A stretch of 64,000 bases of DNA from contig CAJXSK010000004.1 of NCBI GenBank assembly GCA_913061075.1, forward strand, positions 1 to 64,000. Reading direction: 5' to 3'. Made by a program: the position numbers and the translations under genes. This document shows, piece by piece, positions 8,189 through 17,119 of this stretch (within the stretch, counting starts at the first letter, position 1; each line of letters opens with the position of its first letter). The notes beneath the pieces are model-generated. The model saw only the letters and a program-made list of their open reading frames with translations. It did not search any database and had not been told where the DNA came from. This stretch comes from an uncultured Piscirickettsiaceae bacterium (GTDB lineage: Bacteria; Pseudomonadota; Gammaproteobacteria; Methylococcales; Cycloclasticaceae).

Positions 8189-9511
8189 ATGAGTCAAATG
8201 ACCCCTAAAGAAATCGTACACGAGCTTGATAAACACATTGTTGGGCAAAATGCTGCCAAAAGGGCGGTGGCGATTGCACTAAGAAACCGCTGGAGACGTT
8301 CACAAGTTTCAGAGAATTTACGTGCTGAAATCACCCCTAAAAACATCTTGATGATTGGCCCAACAGGCGTTGGTAAAACAGAAATAGCCCGCCGTTTAGC
8401 TAAGTTAGCAAGAGCACCGTTTATTAAAGTTGAAGCTACTAAGTTTACAGAAGTGGGCTATGTTGGCCGCGATGTCGACTCTATTATCCGCGATCTTGCC
8501 GATATCGCCGTGAAAATGATGCGTGAAGATGAAATGTCAAAAGTAAAGCGTCAAGCAGAAGATGAAGCAGAAGAGCGCGTACTTGATATTTTGTTACCCA
8601 GAGCTGAAGGTGCTGATTCGGACGATACAAGCGGTGACTCTACACGTCAGAAGTTTCGCAAAAAACTGCGCGAAGGCGACTTAAACGATAAAGAAATTGA
8701 GCTTGAAGTGAGTGCTCCCAGTGTTGGTGTGGAAATAATGGCGCCACCGGGCATGGAAGAAATGACAAACCAGCTGCAAGGCATGTTCCAAAATATGTCG
8801 AGCGACAAAAAGAAAAAGCGCAAAATGACTATTAAACACGCGCTTGAGGCATTGACTGAAGAAGCAGCAGGCAAACTGGTTAATGAAGAAGAGCTAAAAC
8901 ATAAGGCCATAGCCAATCTTGAACAAACGGGCATCGTGTTTTTAGACGAGCTAGATAAGGTCTGTAAACGGGGTGATAGTGGTGGTGCCGATGTGTCACG
9001 AGATGGTGTGCAACGCGATTTGTTACCTTTAGTTGAAGGCAGTACCGTTACTACAAAATACGGCGCGGTGAAAACAGACCATATACTGTTTATTGCGTCA
9101 GGTGCTTTTCATTTATCAAAACCATCGGACTTAATTCCAGAGCTACAAGGCCGATTTCCTATTCGTGTTGAGTTAGATGCGCTAGTAGCAGCCGATTTTG
9201 TGCGTATATTAACCGAACCGGATGCATCGCTAACAGAACAATACGTGGCTCTATTGGCGACTGAAAATGTTAACTTACAGTTCACCGAAGATGGCGTTGC
9301 GCGAATTGCTGAAATGGCGTGGCAAGTAAATGAAGGCACAGAAAATATTGGTGCGCGTCGCTTGCACACAATTCTAGAACGTTTATTGGATGAGGTATCG
9401 TTCAAAGCCCCTGCTGGCGAACAATTGAACGAAGTAGTTGACGCGTCTTATGTTGATACGCATTTGGCTGAGTTAGCGGCAGACGAAGACTTATCACGCT
9501 ACATTTTATAG
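8189..9511 (+). CDS. hslU: ATP-dependent protease ATPase subunit HslU
   Basis: AAA+ unfoldase partner of HslV. The Walker A GPTGVGKT is at residues 57-64 and Walker B is FLDELDKV, followed by a C-terminal sensor-2 region ([13 protein letters not shown]) and the terminal YIL used to dock on HslV. The start is ATG 8189 ([10 protein letters not shown]), giving 440 residues against 443 in E. coli. An in-frame ATG 75 bases upstream lies inside hslV and is rejected. AGAGG precedes the start. Confidence 0.97.
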   Translation: MSQMTPKEIVHELDKHIVGQNAAKRAVAIALRNRWRRSQVSENLRAEITPKNILMIGPTGVGKTEIARRLAKLARAPFIKVEATKFTEVGYVGRDVDSIIRDLADIAVKMMREDEMSKVKRQAEDEAEERVLDILLPRAEGADSDDTSGDSTRQKFRKKLREGDLNDKEIELEVSAPSVGVEIMAPPGMEEMTNQLQGMFQNMSSDKKKKRKMTIKHALEALTEEAAGKLVNEEELKHKAIANLEQTGIVFLDELDKVCKRGDSGGADVSRDGVQRDLLPLVEGSTVTTKYGAVKTDHILFIASGAFHLSKPSDLIPELQGRFPIRVELDALVAADFVRILTEPDASLTEQYVALLATENVNLQFTEDGVARIAEMAWQVNEGTENIGARRLHTILERLLDEVSFKAPAGEQLNEVVDASYVDTHLAELAADEDLSRYIL

Positions 9512-9518
9512 GTAATAA

Positions 9519-9872
9519 ATGACCACAATTACAGATATAGCGCTCGATCAAAAGAGCAGAATGTTGTCCCTTAGTTTTGATGACGGACGGACGACAGACT
9601 TAAGTTGTGAGTACTTGCGCGTGCACTCGCCTTCGGCTGAAGTTCGTGGCCATGGGCCGGGGCAAGAAGTACTTCAAACGGGTAAAGAAAATGTCAACAT
9701 AGTAGCCATTGAACCGGTAGGCAATTATGCAGTTAGATTGGTGTTTAGTGATGAACATGACACAGGGCTATACGCATGGAATTTTTTAATTGAACTCGCT
9801 GAAAATAAAGAAGCCTATTGGCAAGCATATTTAGAAAAGCTGGATGAAGCTGGTTATCAACGTAACGTATAA
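9519..9872 (+). CDS. DUF971 (GBBH-like N-terminal domain) protein
   Basis: A 117-residue protein matching the DUF971 family, which resembles the N-terminal metal-binding domain of gamma-butyrobetaine hydroxylase. Visible family segments are LSFDDG, LSCEYLRVHSPSAEVRGHG and YAWNFLIEL. In other bacteria it follows hslVU and precedes ubiE, as here. The function is unproven. It lies 7 bases after hslU and 13 bases before ubiE, so it is probably cotranscribed with both. Confidence 0.9.
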   Translation: MTTITDIALDQKSRMLSLSFDDGRTTDLSCEYLRVHSPSAEVRGHGPGQEVLQTGKENVNIVAIEPVGNYAVRLVFSDEHDTGLYAWNFLIELAENKEAYWQAYLEKLDEAGYQRNV

Positions 9873-9885
9873 GTAGAAGGGTCTC

Positions 9886-10635
9886 ATGGTAGATAAAACA
9901 ACAACACACTTTGGTTTTACAGACGTTCCTGTTGACGAAAAAGTCGGTAAAGTTCGTGAAGTATTTGATTCGGTTGCACCGTCGTATGATGTGATGAATG
10001 ACCTAATGTCGATGGGTGTGCACCGGCTTTGGAAACGATTTACTGTTGAGATAGCTAATATAAAACCGGGCCAGTTGGTATTAGATTTGGCCGGCGGTAC
10101 GGGCGATTTATCATCATTATTTGCCAAACGCGTGGGCAAAAATGGCAAGGTCGTATTGGCAGATATCAATGAGGCAATGTTGCGAGTGGGTCGTGATCGA
10201 ATGATCGATAAAGGCCATATCAACAATATTACATACAATTTGGCAAACGCTGAAAGCTTGCCGTATGCATCAAACCAATTTGATCGCGTTTGTATTGGCT
10301 TTGGCTTAAGAAACGTGACCGATAAAGATGCTGCTTTGCGTTCGATGTTTCGTGTGCTCAAGCCGGGCGGACGCTTATTGGTTTTGGAATTTTCAAAGCC
10401 TACCAATCCTATATTGGATAAAATCTATGATGTTTATTCGTTCAAATTATTACCAAAAATTGGCGAATTGATAGCAAAGGATGGTGAAAGCTATCAGTAC
10501 CTCGCAGAATCTATTCGTATGCATCCAGACCAAGCTACATTAAAAGGGATGATGGAAGATGCCGGTTTTGAACGCTGCCAAGTGAATAACCTTACAGGCG
10601 GAATAGTTGCCGTTCATACAGGCTACAAGCTTTAA
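9886..10635 (+). CDS. ubiE: Ubiquinone/menaquinone C-methyltransferase UbiE
   Basis: SAM-dependent C-methyltransferase acting on the quinone ring in ubiquinone (and, where present, menaquinone) synthesis. The class I fold is seen from the motif [11 protein letters not shown] onward, with the family signatures [17 protein letters not shown] near residues 30-48 and [14 protein letters not shown]. At 249 residues it matches E. coli UbiE (251). It is followed by ubiJ and ubiB, completing the usual ubiEJB run. Confidence 0.97.
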   Translation: MVDKTTTHFGFTDVPVDEKVGKVREVFDSVAPSYDVMNDLMSMGVHRLWKRFTVEIANIKPGQLVLDLAGGTGDLSSLFAKRVGKNGKVVLADINEAMLRVGRDRMIDKGHINNITYNLANAESLPYASNQFDRVCIGFGLRNVTDKDAALRSMFRVLKPGGRLLVLEFSKPTNPILDKIYDVYSFKLLPKIGELIAKDGESYQYLAESIRMHPDQATLKGMMEDAGFERCQVNNLTGGIVAVHTGYKL

Positions 10636-10638
10636 TAA

Positions 10639-11280
10639 ATGTCGTTGGTAACGCCTTTTTTAAAGCCTTTACAAATAGCCATTAATCGCTATTTAGAGCT
10701 TGATCCGGAAGCGCCAAAGCAATTGGCAATGATGCAAGACAAGGTCGTGTTATTGCATTTTCAGCCGTGGGACATTCAGCTGTTTGTTATGCTCACCGGC
10801 GATGGCATCGATTTGTTAGATGGCATGGACGGTGAAGCAGATACGACGATTTCAGGGTCACCCTTATCATTAGCGATGATGAACGTGCATGAGTCATCAA
10901 CGTCCAGCTTATTTGCGGGTGATGTGACGATAGAAGGTGATTTAGAACTGGGAAATAAGTTTCAGGCCTTTATAAAAAATGTAGAAGTGGATTGGGAAGA
11001 ACCGCTTTCACAACTAACAGGTGATGTGGTGGCAAACCAAGTAGGTCAACTGGCACAAAACGTTTCTAGTTGGTTGCAAGACGTATCAAAAACAAATGCG
11101 ATGAACTTAGCTGAGTTTGCCCGTGAAGAAAAAAACTTTTTGCCATCTACGTTTGAAATAGAGCGTTTTAAAAAAGGTGTAGATGAGATTTGTTTTGCAA
11201 CTGATATAGCAGAAGCTAAGATTCAACGATTAATAGCCCACCAACAAAATGAAAACCAGCTAGAAAAGGACGCAACGTGA
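10639..11280 (+). CDS. ubiJ: Ubiquinone biosynthesis accessory factor UbiJ
   Basis: A 213-residue SCP2-domain protein that, with UbiK, binds ubiquinone intermediates and organises the cytoplasmic Ubi complex. The N-terminal half is the sterol-carrier fold ([21 protein letters not shown]). The C-terminal half is helical, probably coiled coil. It starts 3 bases after ubiE, and its TGA overlaps the ubiB GTG start by 4 bases. Confidence 0.92.
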   Translation: MSLVTPFLKPLQIAINRYLELDPEAPKQLAMMQDKVVLLHFQPWDIQLFVMLTGDGIDLLDGMDGEADTTISGSPLSLAMMNVHESSTSSLFAGDVTIEGDLELGNKFQAFIKNVEVDWEEPLSQLTGDVVANQVGQLAQNVSSWLQDVSKTNAMNLAEFAREEKNFLPSTFEIERFKKGVDEICFATDIAEAKIQRLIAHQQNENQLEKDAT

Positions 11281-12923
11281 TACCTGTTAAAACTGCATTA
11301 CGATTGATACGGATTCAACGCGTTCTGCTTCGTTATGGGTTAGACGAGTTTGTTTTTAATCTCCATTTATTTAGACCTTTACGTTATCTAACGTATTTGT
11401 CGCCCAGTTACTTATTGGGCAAACGTAAAGGCTCTCGTGGTGAACGGCTTCGTAAAGCGTTAGAAGACTTAGGCCCTATATTTGTAAAGTTTGGCCAAAT
11501 TCTATCAACACGCCAAGACTTGTTACCGCCGGATATTGGCGAAGAGCTATCAAAACTTCAAGATAATGTCCCGCCTTTTGCGGATGAACTGGCGCGGAAA
11601 CTTATTGAAACGTCTTTAGAAAAGTCGATTGAAGAGGTGTTTAGTGAGTTCTCAGCTAGCCCATTAGCATCTGCGTCTATAGCCCAGGTGCATACGGCAA
11701 CGTTACTAACCGGTGAAGATGTGGTGGTTAAAGTGTTGCGTCCCGGCATCGGAAAAATTATCGATTCAGATGTAGCTGTGCTTTATACCTTGGCGGAGTT
11801 GGCCAATAAATATTGGGGTGAAGCTAAACGCCTAAAACCACTGGAAGTGGTACAAGAGTTTGATCACACGATACATGATGAATTAGATTTGGTTCGCGAA
11901 GCAGCTAACGCATCACAACTACGTCGTAATTTTGAAGGCTCAGACCAACTGTACGTGCCAGAAGTGTATTGGGATTACACGCGCCAAAACGTGATGGTGA
12001 TGGAGCGCATCTACGGAACACCAATAGGCCGAATAGATGAGTTACGCGAAAGGGGTGTTGACTTAAAGCTATTGGCAGAACGCGGAGTGGAAATATTCTT
12101 TGCCCAAGTATTTCGCGATAACTTCTTCCATGCCGATATGCACCCGGGCAATATTTTTGCCTCAGACGAAGCCAAATACCTAGCGGTGGATTTTGGCATT
12201 ATGGGCAGCGTTACAGTGGCAGACCAACGTTATTTAGCTGAAAACTTTTTGGCTTTTTTTCAACGTGATTATTATCGCGTGGCGCAACTGCATATTGAAT
12301 CCGGTTGGGTACCCAAGCATACCCGCGTCGATGAGTTTGAAAGCGCTATTCGCGCGGTGTGTGAACCTATCTTTGAAAAGCCATTAAAAGAAATTTCCTA
12401 CGGCCATTTACTACTTCGCCTTTTTCAAACGGCACGTCGTTTTGATATGGAAGTACAACCGCAGTTAGTGTTATTGCAAAAAACCTTACTTAATATAGAA
12501 GGGCTTGGCCGCCAACTGTATCCAGATTTAGATCTATGGCAAACCGCTAAACCTTACTTAGAAGACTGGTACAAGAAAACCGTTGGGCCTAAAGCAATAT
12601 TCAGTAAGCTAAAAGAACATCTGCCCATCATGGGTGAGAAGCTGCCCGAACTACCAGAGATGATGTATCAAGTGCTTAGCGATGCAGCAAAAGGTGAGCT
12701 TGAAATAAAATGGAAATCCAAACAGCTGGAAGAAATAAAACAGCAAATGGCAAAGAATCACCGTAAAAACATCATGGCGATTTGCGGCGGTAGTATGCTA
12801 ATTTCTGCCGCGATTATTTTAGGCTTAGATGGGTTCTCTCCACTCATGCTGGGTGATGCACCTATTGTCACGTGGGCACTTGGTGGTATCGGCGGGTTGT
12901 TACTTTTTAAATCGCTCGATTAG
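11277..12923 (+). CDS. ubiB: Ubiquinone biosynthesis regulatory kinase-like protein UbiB
   Basis: Atypical ABC1/ADCK-family kinase-like ATPase needed for ubiquinone synthesis and membrane access of its lipid intermediates. Visible motifs are the KxGQ-type segment [13 protein letters not shown], the Ala-rich loop [17 protein letters not shown] with the ATP-site Lys, HADMHPGN and VDFGIMG. Two hydrophobic helices near the C-terminus anchor it to the inner membrane. It starts at GTG 11277 in a 4-base overlap with ubiJ. Its 548 residues match E. coli (546). tatABC does not follow as it does in E. coli. Confidence 0.96.
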   Translation: MIPVKTALRLIRIQRVLLRYGLDEFVFNLHLFRPLRYLTYLSPSYLLGKRKGSRGERLRKALEDLGPIFVKFGQILSTRQDLLPPDIGEELSKLQDNVPPFADELARKLIETSLEKSIEEVFSEFSASPLASASIAQVHTATLLTGEDVVVKVLRPGIGKIIDSDVAVLYTLAELANKYWGEAKRLKPLEVVQEFDHTIHDELDLVREAANASQLRRNFEGSDQLYVPEVYWDYTRQNVMVMERIYGTPIGRIDELRERGVDLKLLAERGVEIFFAQVFRDNFFHADMHPGNIFASDEAKYLAVDFGIMGSVTVADQRYLAENFLAFFQRDYYRVAQLHIESGWVPKHTRVDEFESAIRAVCEPIFEKPLKEISYGHLLLRLFQTARRFDMEVQPQLVLLQKTLLNIEGLGRQLYPDLDLWQTAKPYLEDWYKKTVGPKAIFSKLKEHLPIMGEKLPELPEMMYQVLSDAAKGELEIKWKSKQLEEIKQQMAKNHRKNIMAICGGSMLISAAIILGLDGFSPLMLGDAPIVTWALGGIGGLLLFKSLD

Positions 12924-12932
12924 AGAATAACA

Positions 12933-13484
12933 ATGACATTAATGCACACGCCCGTTTGTGATGTTGGCTCGCCAGCACCAGACTTTAACTTACAAGGTGT
13001 AGATGGCAAGCAATGGTCACGTAATGCTTGCGCGGGCGAAAATGGCTTAATGGTCATGTTTATTTGTAATCATTGCCCTTACGTTAAATCAATTCAACAA
13101 CGCTTAGTAGAAGACGTTGCTGTGCTAAAGAAAAGCGGCATAGGCGTGGTAGCCATCATGTCGAATGATCCAAACGACTACCCTGAAGATTCGTTTGAGA
13201 ACATGCAAGAAATCGTCAAAGAAAAACACTACAACTTCCCTTATTTAATAGACGAAACGCAGCGAGTCGCTAAAGCCTATGGTGCAATTTGTACGCCGGA
13301 TTTTTTTGGCTATAACGCCAAATTGGAATTGCAATACCGTGGGCGGTTAGATGAAAGTGGTATGAATGCCGATGTGGGCAATGTAAAGAGGGATTTGGTT
13401 GAGGCGATGTTATTGGTTGCAGAAACAGGCAAAGGGCCGATCGAGCAGGTTGCTAGTATTGGGTGTTCTATTAAGTGGAAATAA
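12933..13484 (+). CDS. Thioredoxin-fold redox protein (PRX-like1)
   Basis: A 183-residue redoxin of the thioredoxin/alkyl hydroperoxide reductase superfamily. The active-site-like motif ICNHCPY places Cys45 and Cys48 in a CxxC arrangement. The family segments APDFNLQGVDGK and APC-like ICTPDFFGY are visible. No signal peptide is seen, so it is probably cytoplasmic. The substrate is unknown. It lies 9 bases after ubiB, so it may share its transcript. Confidence 0.85.
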   Translation: MTLMHTPVCDVGSPAPDFNLQGVDGKQWSRNACAGENGLMVMFICNHCPYVKSIQQRLVEDVAVLKKSGIGVVAIMSNDPNDYPEDSFENMQEIVKEKHYNFPYLIDETQRVAKAYGAICTPDFFGYNAKLELQYRGRLDESGMNADVGNVKRDLVEAMLLVAETGKGPIEQVASIGCSIKWK

Positions 13485-13519
13485 CTTTCGAGTTTGAACT
13501 TGCTAATTTATTTACTAAT

Positions 13520-14056
13520 TTAGAAGCTTGATTCGGGTCCAGCTAAAAACATCTCTTCTTCGGAAGAAGACACACGTCCAAGTATTTTATTTCTATGTGG
13601 GTAACGTCCAAAGCGGTCTATGATAGTTTTGTGTTTTAATTCAAATGCTAAGTTGGCTTCATTCCCTAGAGCCGTATACAAATCCACAGCTACTTCATGA
13701 ATAACCCTCGATTCACTATGCATAAAGGGTAAATAGAAAAAAGGGCGTTTAAGTTCTGATACGTCTTTATCTGCACCCAACCGTATTGCTTCTTGTGAGA
13801 GTGATAGGGCTAATGCGTCGCTAGTAAATGATAACGGGGTCTCTCTATATATATTTCTTGAAAATTGATCGAGCACGATAATTTCAGCTAAACGCCCTTC
13901 GGGTGTTTTTCGCCAATTGTAAAGCTCGCATTGAGCTGCTTTTGCGTGAATACCTGAGAACCTATCTATTATTGTTTGGTCAAATTGATTATCCTTCGAC
14001 CACCATTGCGTTGGTTGTATTTCTTCAAACCAAAAATATAAAATTTTTTGATACAT
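13520..14056 (-). CDS. DUF924 family protein
   Basis: A 178-residue soluble protein of the DUF924 family (alpha-helical, tetratricopeptide-like). Recognised segments are ILYFWFEEIQPTQWW near the start, IIVLDQFSRNIYR, FFYLPFMHSE, and IIDRFGRYPHRNKILGR. The function is unknown. I start it at ATG 14056, with AAGGA just upstream, over the in-frame TTG at 14068. It converges with the thioredoxin-like gene over a 35-base gap with no clear terminator. Confidence 0.88.
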   Translation of the reverse strand: MYQKILYFWFEEIQPTQWWSKDNQFDQTIIDRFSGIHAKAAQCELYNWRKTPEGRLAEIIVLDQFSRNIYRETPLSFTSDALALSLSQEAIRLGADKDVSELKRPFFYLPFMHSESRVIHEVAVDLYTALGNEANLAFELKHKTIIDRFGRYPHRNKILGRVSSSEEEMFLAGPESSF

Positions 14057-14182
14057 TTTTTCCTTCAATAGTATTTCGAATATGCCTAATTAAATTATAG
14101 GTTACAGACAAATTGAAATAATAGGTAATGGTGATGCAATACCTAAATGGTAAAGGTGTAACTCGGTTGGAAATGGGCTAAG

Positions 14183-14199
14183 CTATATCTTTAATATAG
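14183..14199. promoter_or_regulatory. Palindrome upstream of the MFS transporter gene
   Basis: CTATAT-CTTTA-ATATAG is a perfect 6+6 inverted repeat, 66 bases before the transporter ATG. It could be an operator for an unlinked regulator. The surrounding AT-richness makes chance plausible. The rest of 14,057-14,264 shows nothing else I can support. Confidence 0.25.
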
Positions 14200-14264
14200 T
14201 AAGTAATTTTAGTTTTCTCTAATTAAGCAACAAAGAAAAACGCACATTAAATAGGACAGTAAAA

Positions 14265-15596
14265 ATGGCAAGTAATGTAAACGCAATTGATCGACTAAAG
14301 TCAGAACCAATGAATGTTGGCCAGTGGGTCATTGTTGCTATATGCATCGGCACATTGGCTTTGGATGGCTATGATGTTTTATCTATCGCCTTTGCTGCCC
14401 CAGGTATTACTCAGGAGTGGGGCTTATCCAAAGCCGTCCTTGGAATTGTGTTGTCCATAGAATTAGCTGGTATGGCCGGGGGAGCGATTTTTCTTGGATC
14501 ATTGGCGGATAGTCATGGACGGCGTTTTATCATGTTATCAGGGATCACGGTTGTTACGCTTGGTATGTTCGTTGCTGGTATTGCGCCAAATATCTACGTA
14601 CTGGGTGCGGCTCGTTTAGTTACTGGTGTAGGTATAGGCGGCATTATGGCAACAGCAACGGCGACATGCTCGGATTTTTGTAATGATAAAAACCGAGTTA
14701 TGTCGGTCTCTCTCGTTGCGGGTGGGTTTCCATTCGGTATTTACCTTGGTGCAAGCTTTCTTGCGCCTTTACTTAAACAGTATGATTGGCGTATTACCTT
14801 TTATCTGGGTACTTTTTTGAGTTTTTTGTTTATCCCGCTGGTTTATTTTTATGTCCCAGAAACCATTTCATTTTTGAACCGTAAGCGCCCAGCTGGCGCT
14901 CTGGAAAAGATACAAAAAACCATGCGTCGCTTGGGGCATACACCGCCTGAAGCATTACCAATAGTTGCTGAGCAAGAGGTGGAAGTTGTTGGGGTCAAAA
15001 GTTTGTTTGGTCCGAACTTGCGGTATATCACTTTGTTATTATGCTTTGCATATTTCGCCAATGTTATGACGTACTATTACTTTGTAAAGTGGCTGCCAAC
15101 GGCTGTTACGGATTTAGGCTATACGGCATCTCAAGCTGCTGAAGTTCTAGGTGTTGCCAGTTTAGGCGGCGTCCTTGGTTCCATGGGGATAAGCTTATGC
15201 GCTCGATTTATACCCATTAGATCGTTGATGTTTGTGAGCCTTATGCTGACAGCTGTAGGCGTGGCTCTATTTCCACACTTTACGGACAGTATGGCAAATA
15301 TGAAAATGATAGGCTTCTTTGCTGGCACTTTCGTTATGGCAGCTATTTCAGGTTTTTTTGGACTGTTTTCAAGCAGCTTTCCTTCGTCGGTTTTAGGCTC
15401 AGGTTCAGGTATGGTGCTTGGTATTGGTCGTGGCGGCGCTGTGATTGGCCCGATGATTCCTGGTTTTTTATTTGCAGCAGGCCTGGCCTTTGAAAATGTC
15501 GCTCTGATTATGGCGTCAGGTTCCTTTTTGGCCGGTATGGCGGTTATCTTTTTGCATAAGAAAAAGAAACCGGTTAGATCAACTGAGAGTTTTTAG
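14265..15596 (+). CDS. MFS transporter, aromatic acid:H+ symporter (AAHS) type
   Basis: Inner-membrane transporter of 443 residues with twelve predicted helices. The helix-1 motif LDGYDVLSIAFAAP is the DGxD signature of the AAHS family (PcaK, BenK), where the acidic residues are needed for proton-coupled uptake of aromatic acids. The loop 2-3 motif GSLADSHGRR is intact. The substrate cannot be assigned because no aromatic-degradation gene lies nearby. It sits alone on the plus strand, with AGGA before the ATG and a 208-base upstream gap. Confidence 0.9.
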   Translation: MASNVNAIDRLKSEPMNVGQWVIVAICIGTLALDGYDVLSIAFAAPGITQEWGLSKAVLGIVLSIELAGMAGGAIFLGSLADSHGRRFIMLSGITVVTLGMFVAGIAPNIYVLGAARLVTGVGIGGIMATATATCSDFCNDKNRVMSVSLVAGGFPFGIYLGASFLAPLLKQYDWRITFYLGTFLSFLFIPLVYFYVPETISFLNRKRPAGALEKIQKTMRRLGHTPPEALPIVAEQEVEVVGVKSLFGPNLRYITLLLCFAYFANVMTYYYFVKWLPTAVTDLGYTASQAAEVLGVASLGGVLGSMGISLCARFIPIRSLMFVSLMLTAVGVALFPHFTDSMANMKMIGFFAGTFVMAAISGFFGLFSSSFPSSVLGSGSGMVLGIGRGGAVIGPMIPGFLFAAGLAFENVALIMASGSFLAGMAVIFLHKKKKPVRSTESF

Positions 15597-15601
15597 GCGG
15601 G

Positions 15602-15925
15602 CTATTTAATAATAGGTCTAAGGTCTTCAATCTTATCGAATAGCTGCCATATGTAATCACGAGTTCCATTTTCTCGGTGTGGGTGTAAATCAGCTAGTGC
15701 GGGATCGTTACAGTAGCTATCGAATGCCTCTTTTGATGCCCACTCCACGAGTATAAAGACTTGGCGCGGGGACATGTCTCCTGCAATAGATTCTCTATAT
15801 TTGCCTAATGATATAACCCGCCCACTGTGATTTTTAACTTCTTTAACGGAGCGTTTGGCGTAGGCAAGGTATTCTTCTTTGTTAGCGATGTTGAATAAAT
15901 TAAGTGCAAAGACTGGATTGGACAT
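15602..15925 (-). CDS. DUF1330 domain protein
   Basis: A 107-residue ferredoxin-like (dimeric alpha+beta barrel) protein of the DUF1330 family. Visible features are the N-terminal strand FALNLFNIANKEEYLAYA and the later segment VFILVEWASKEAFDSYCNDP. The function is unknown. It is the last gene of the minus-strand run ovoA, ABM, heme-barrel, DUF1330, with a 33-base gap upstream. It converges with the MFS gene, with only 5 bases between them. Confidence 0.8.
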   Translation of the reverse strand: MSNPVFALNLFNIANKEEYLAYAKRSVKEVKNHSGRVISLGKYRESIAGDMSPRQVFILVEWASKEAFDSYCNDPALADLHPHRENGTRDYIWQLFDKIEDLRPIIK

Positions 15926-15958
15926 GTTGTTTTTCCTTTGTAGGGATTTTAAAAAAAC

Positions 15959-16537
15959 TTAGTCTTGTTCATAAGTCACACGTTGAAGTGTGCTGGTATC
16001 TACGTGTTCAAAATCTTTTCCGTAAATATGTAGTGATGTCACTTCGCGATAACTTAATTCATCGGCTTTGACCTCCATTTTCATTTGAAAAGCGTTTGTT
16101 TTGGCTTTCTCAAGCATAAAAGGAGATTGAACTATCCCATAACTGTCGCTGCCAGCGGTGGCTTTTACATCAAAAATAGTTTTGTCATCAACCGTTTCAC
16201 TTGTGCCGCCAGCTAGTAAGCAAACACCTCGTGGAATAGTCAATGAATGCATAATATTGCCTGTTTCAGGCTCATAGAGCCAATGGCCTATTTGGCCATG
16301 AAAAATGTGCCCGCTTTCAATTTTAATAACAACATGGTGGTATTTTATGGCGACTAGTATTTGTTCTTCAGCATTTTCTGTGATGCCGGCCGTCGTAAAA
16401 ACAAGGGTGTTTGTAAAAGGACTTTTATCTGGGTTTGCGTCTGCATCAGGTGCTATATCTAAACCGATATTGCCGGACCATTTACCTAGTAATTGAGCTA
16501 AGGGGCCGTAATCTACGCCATCTATTTGGGTGTTCAT
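15959..16537 (-). CDS. Heme-binding beta-barrel (nitrobindin/FABP-like) protein
   Basis: A 192-residue protein of the FABP-like or nitrobindin family. The start of the barrel carries the signature LLGKWSGNIGLDIAPD, followed by alternating strands and a His region (YHHVVIKI). Related proteins bind heme in a ten-stranded barrel and can react with NO or peroxynitrite. Heme binding here is inferred from family. I start at ATG 16537, which has AAGGA eight bases upstream. The longer in-frame extension runs into the upstream gene. Confidence 0.75.
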   Translation of the reverse strand: MNTQIDGVDYGPLAQLLGKWSGNIGLDIAPDADANPDKSPFTNTLVFTTAGITENAEEQILVAIKYHHVVIKIESGHIFHGQIGHWLYEPETGNIMHSLTIPRGVCLLAGGTSETVDDKTIFDVKATAGSDSYGIVQSPFMLEKAKTNAFQMKMEVKADELSYREVTSLHIYGKDFEHVDTSTLQRVTYEQD

Positions 16538-16557
16538 GTCGTTGTTCCTTATTGTAG

Positions 16558-17115
16558 TTAACGATATAGCCAGCCTTTTAACAAACGAGTCACCATTGGC
16601 ATCACGAGGTAAGTCATCAGCAATACTTGGCCTGTCACCATCACTGCTAGCTTTAAAGCGAGCGGAAGGACGTTCAGCCACTGCCCAAAGGCTAAATTGA
16701 TACTGAATAACAAACTAAAGACGACAACAATCAGTACAAGTGCCATTTTATGCCGGTTGGGTGCAGCGTGGCTGGGTATTTCAGGCAGGGTGAACCAAAA
16801 TTCTAAGCCGGACACTTTTTTTATTTTGGTACAGCCATCAATGAGTTCTTTTTCATCAAGCTCATCTAAAAACTGTTGTCGTTGAGATGATTCTTCCCAG
16901 TTTTTTTGGTGTTCATAACTGCTAAAGCCAACGATGAGTACGTATTCACCACTTGTTTTATCAGATGGTTTTAATACATGTACGCCTTGGTGGCCAGGAA
17001 ACCCCATGGCGACTTCGGCAATGCGGTGTAACCAATCTTCGTATTTTTTTTCTGCCCCCGCTTTTACCTTGCGGGCAATCGAAACGGTGACAGCAGTGTT
17101 TGAAGAAAGAGCCAT
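16558..17115 (-). CDS. Antibiotic biosynthesis monooxygenase (ABM) domain membrane protein
   Basis: A 185-residue protein with an N-terminal ABM ferredoxin-like domain (about 8-105, VTVSIARKVKAGAEKKYEDW onward) joined to two C-terminal transmembrane helices (about 122-142 and 150-172). Proteins of this architecture are common, but the substrate is unknown. The ovoA stop ends 4 bases upstream, so it is cotranscribed with ovothiol synthase. That suggests, but does not show, a linked redox role. Confidence 0.8.
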   Translation of the reverse strand: MALSSNTAVTVSIARKVKAGAEKKYEDWLHRIAEVAMGFPGHQGVHVLKPSDKTSGEYVLIVGFSSYEHQKNWEESSQRQQFLDELDEKELIDGCTKIKKVSGLEFWFTLPEIPSHAAPNRHKMALVLIVVVFSLLFSINLAFGQWLNVLPLALKLAVMVTGQVLLMTYLVMPMVTRLLKGWLYR

Positions 17116-17119
17116 GTGT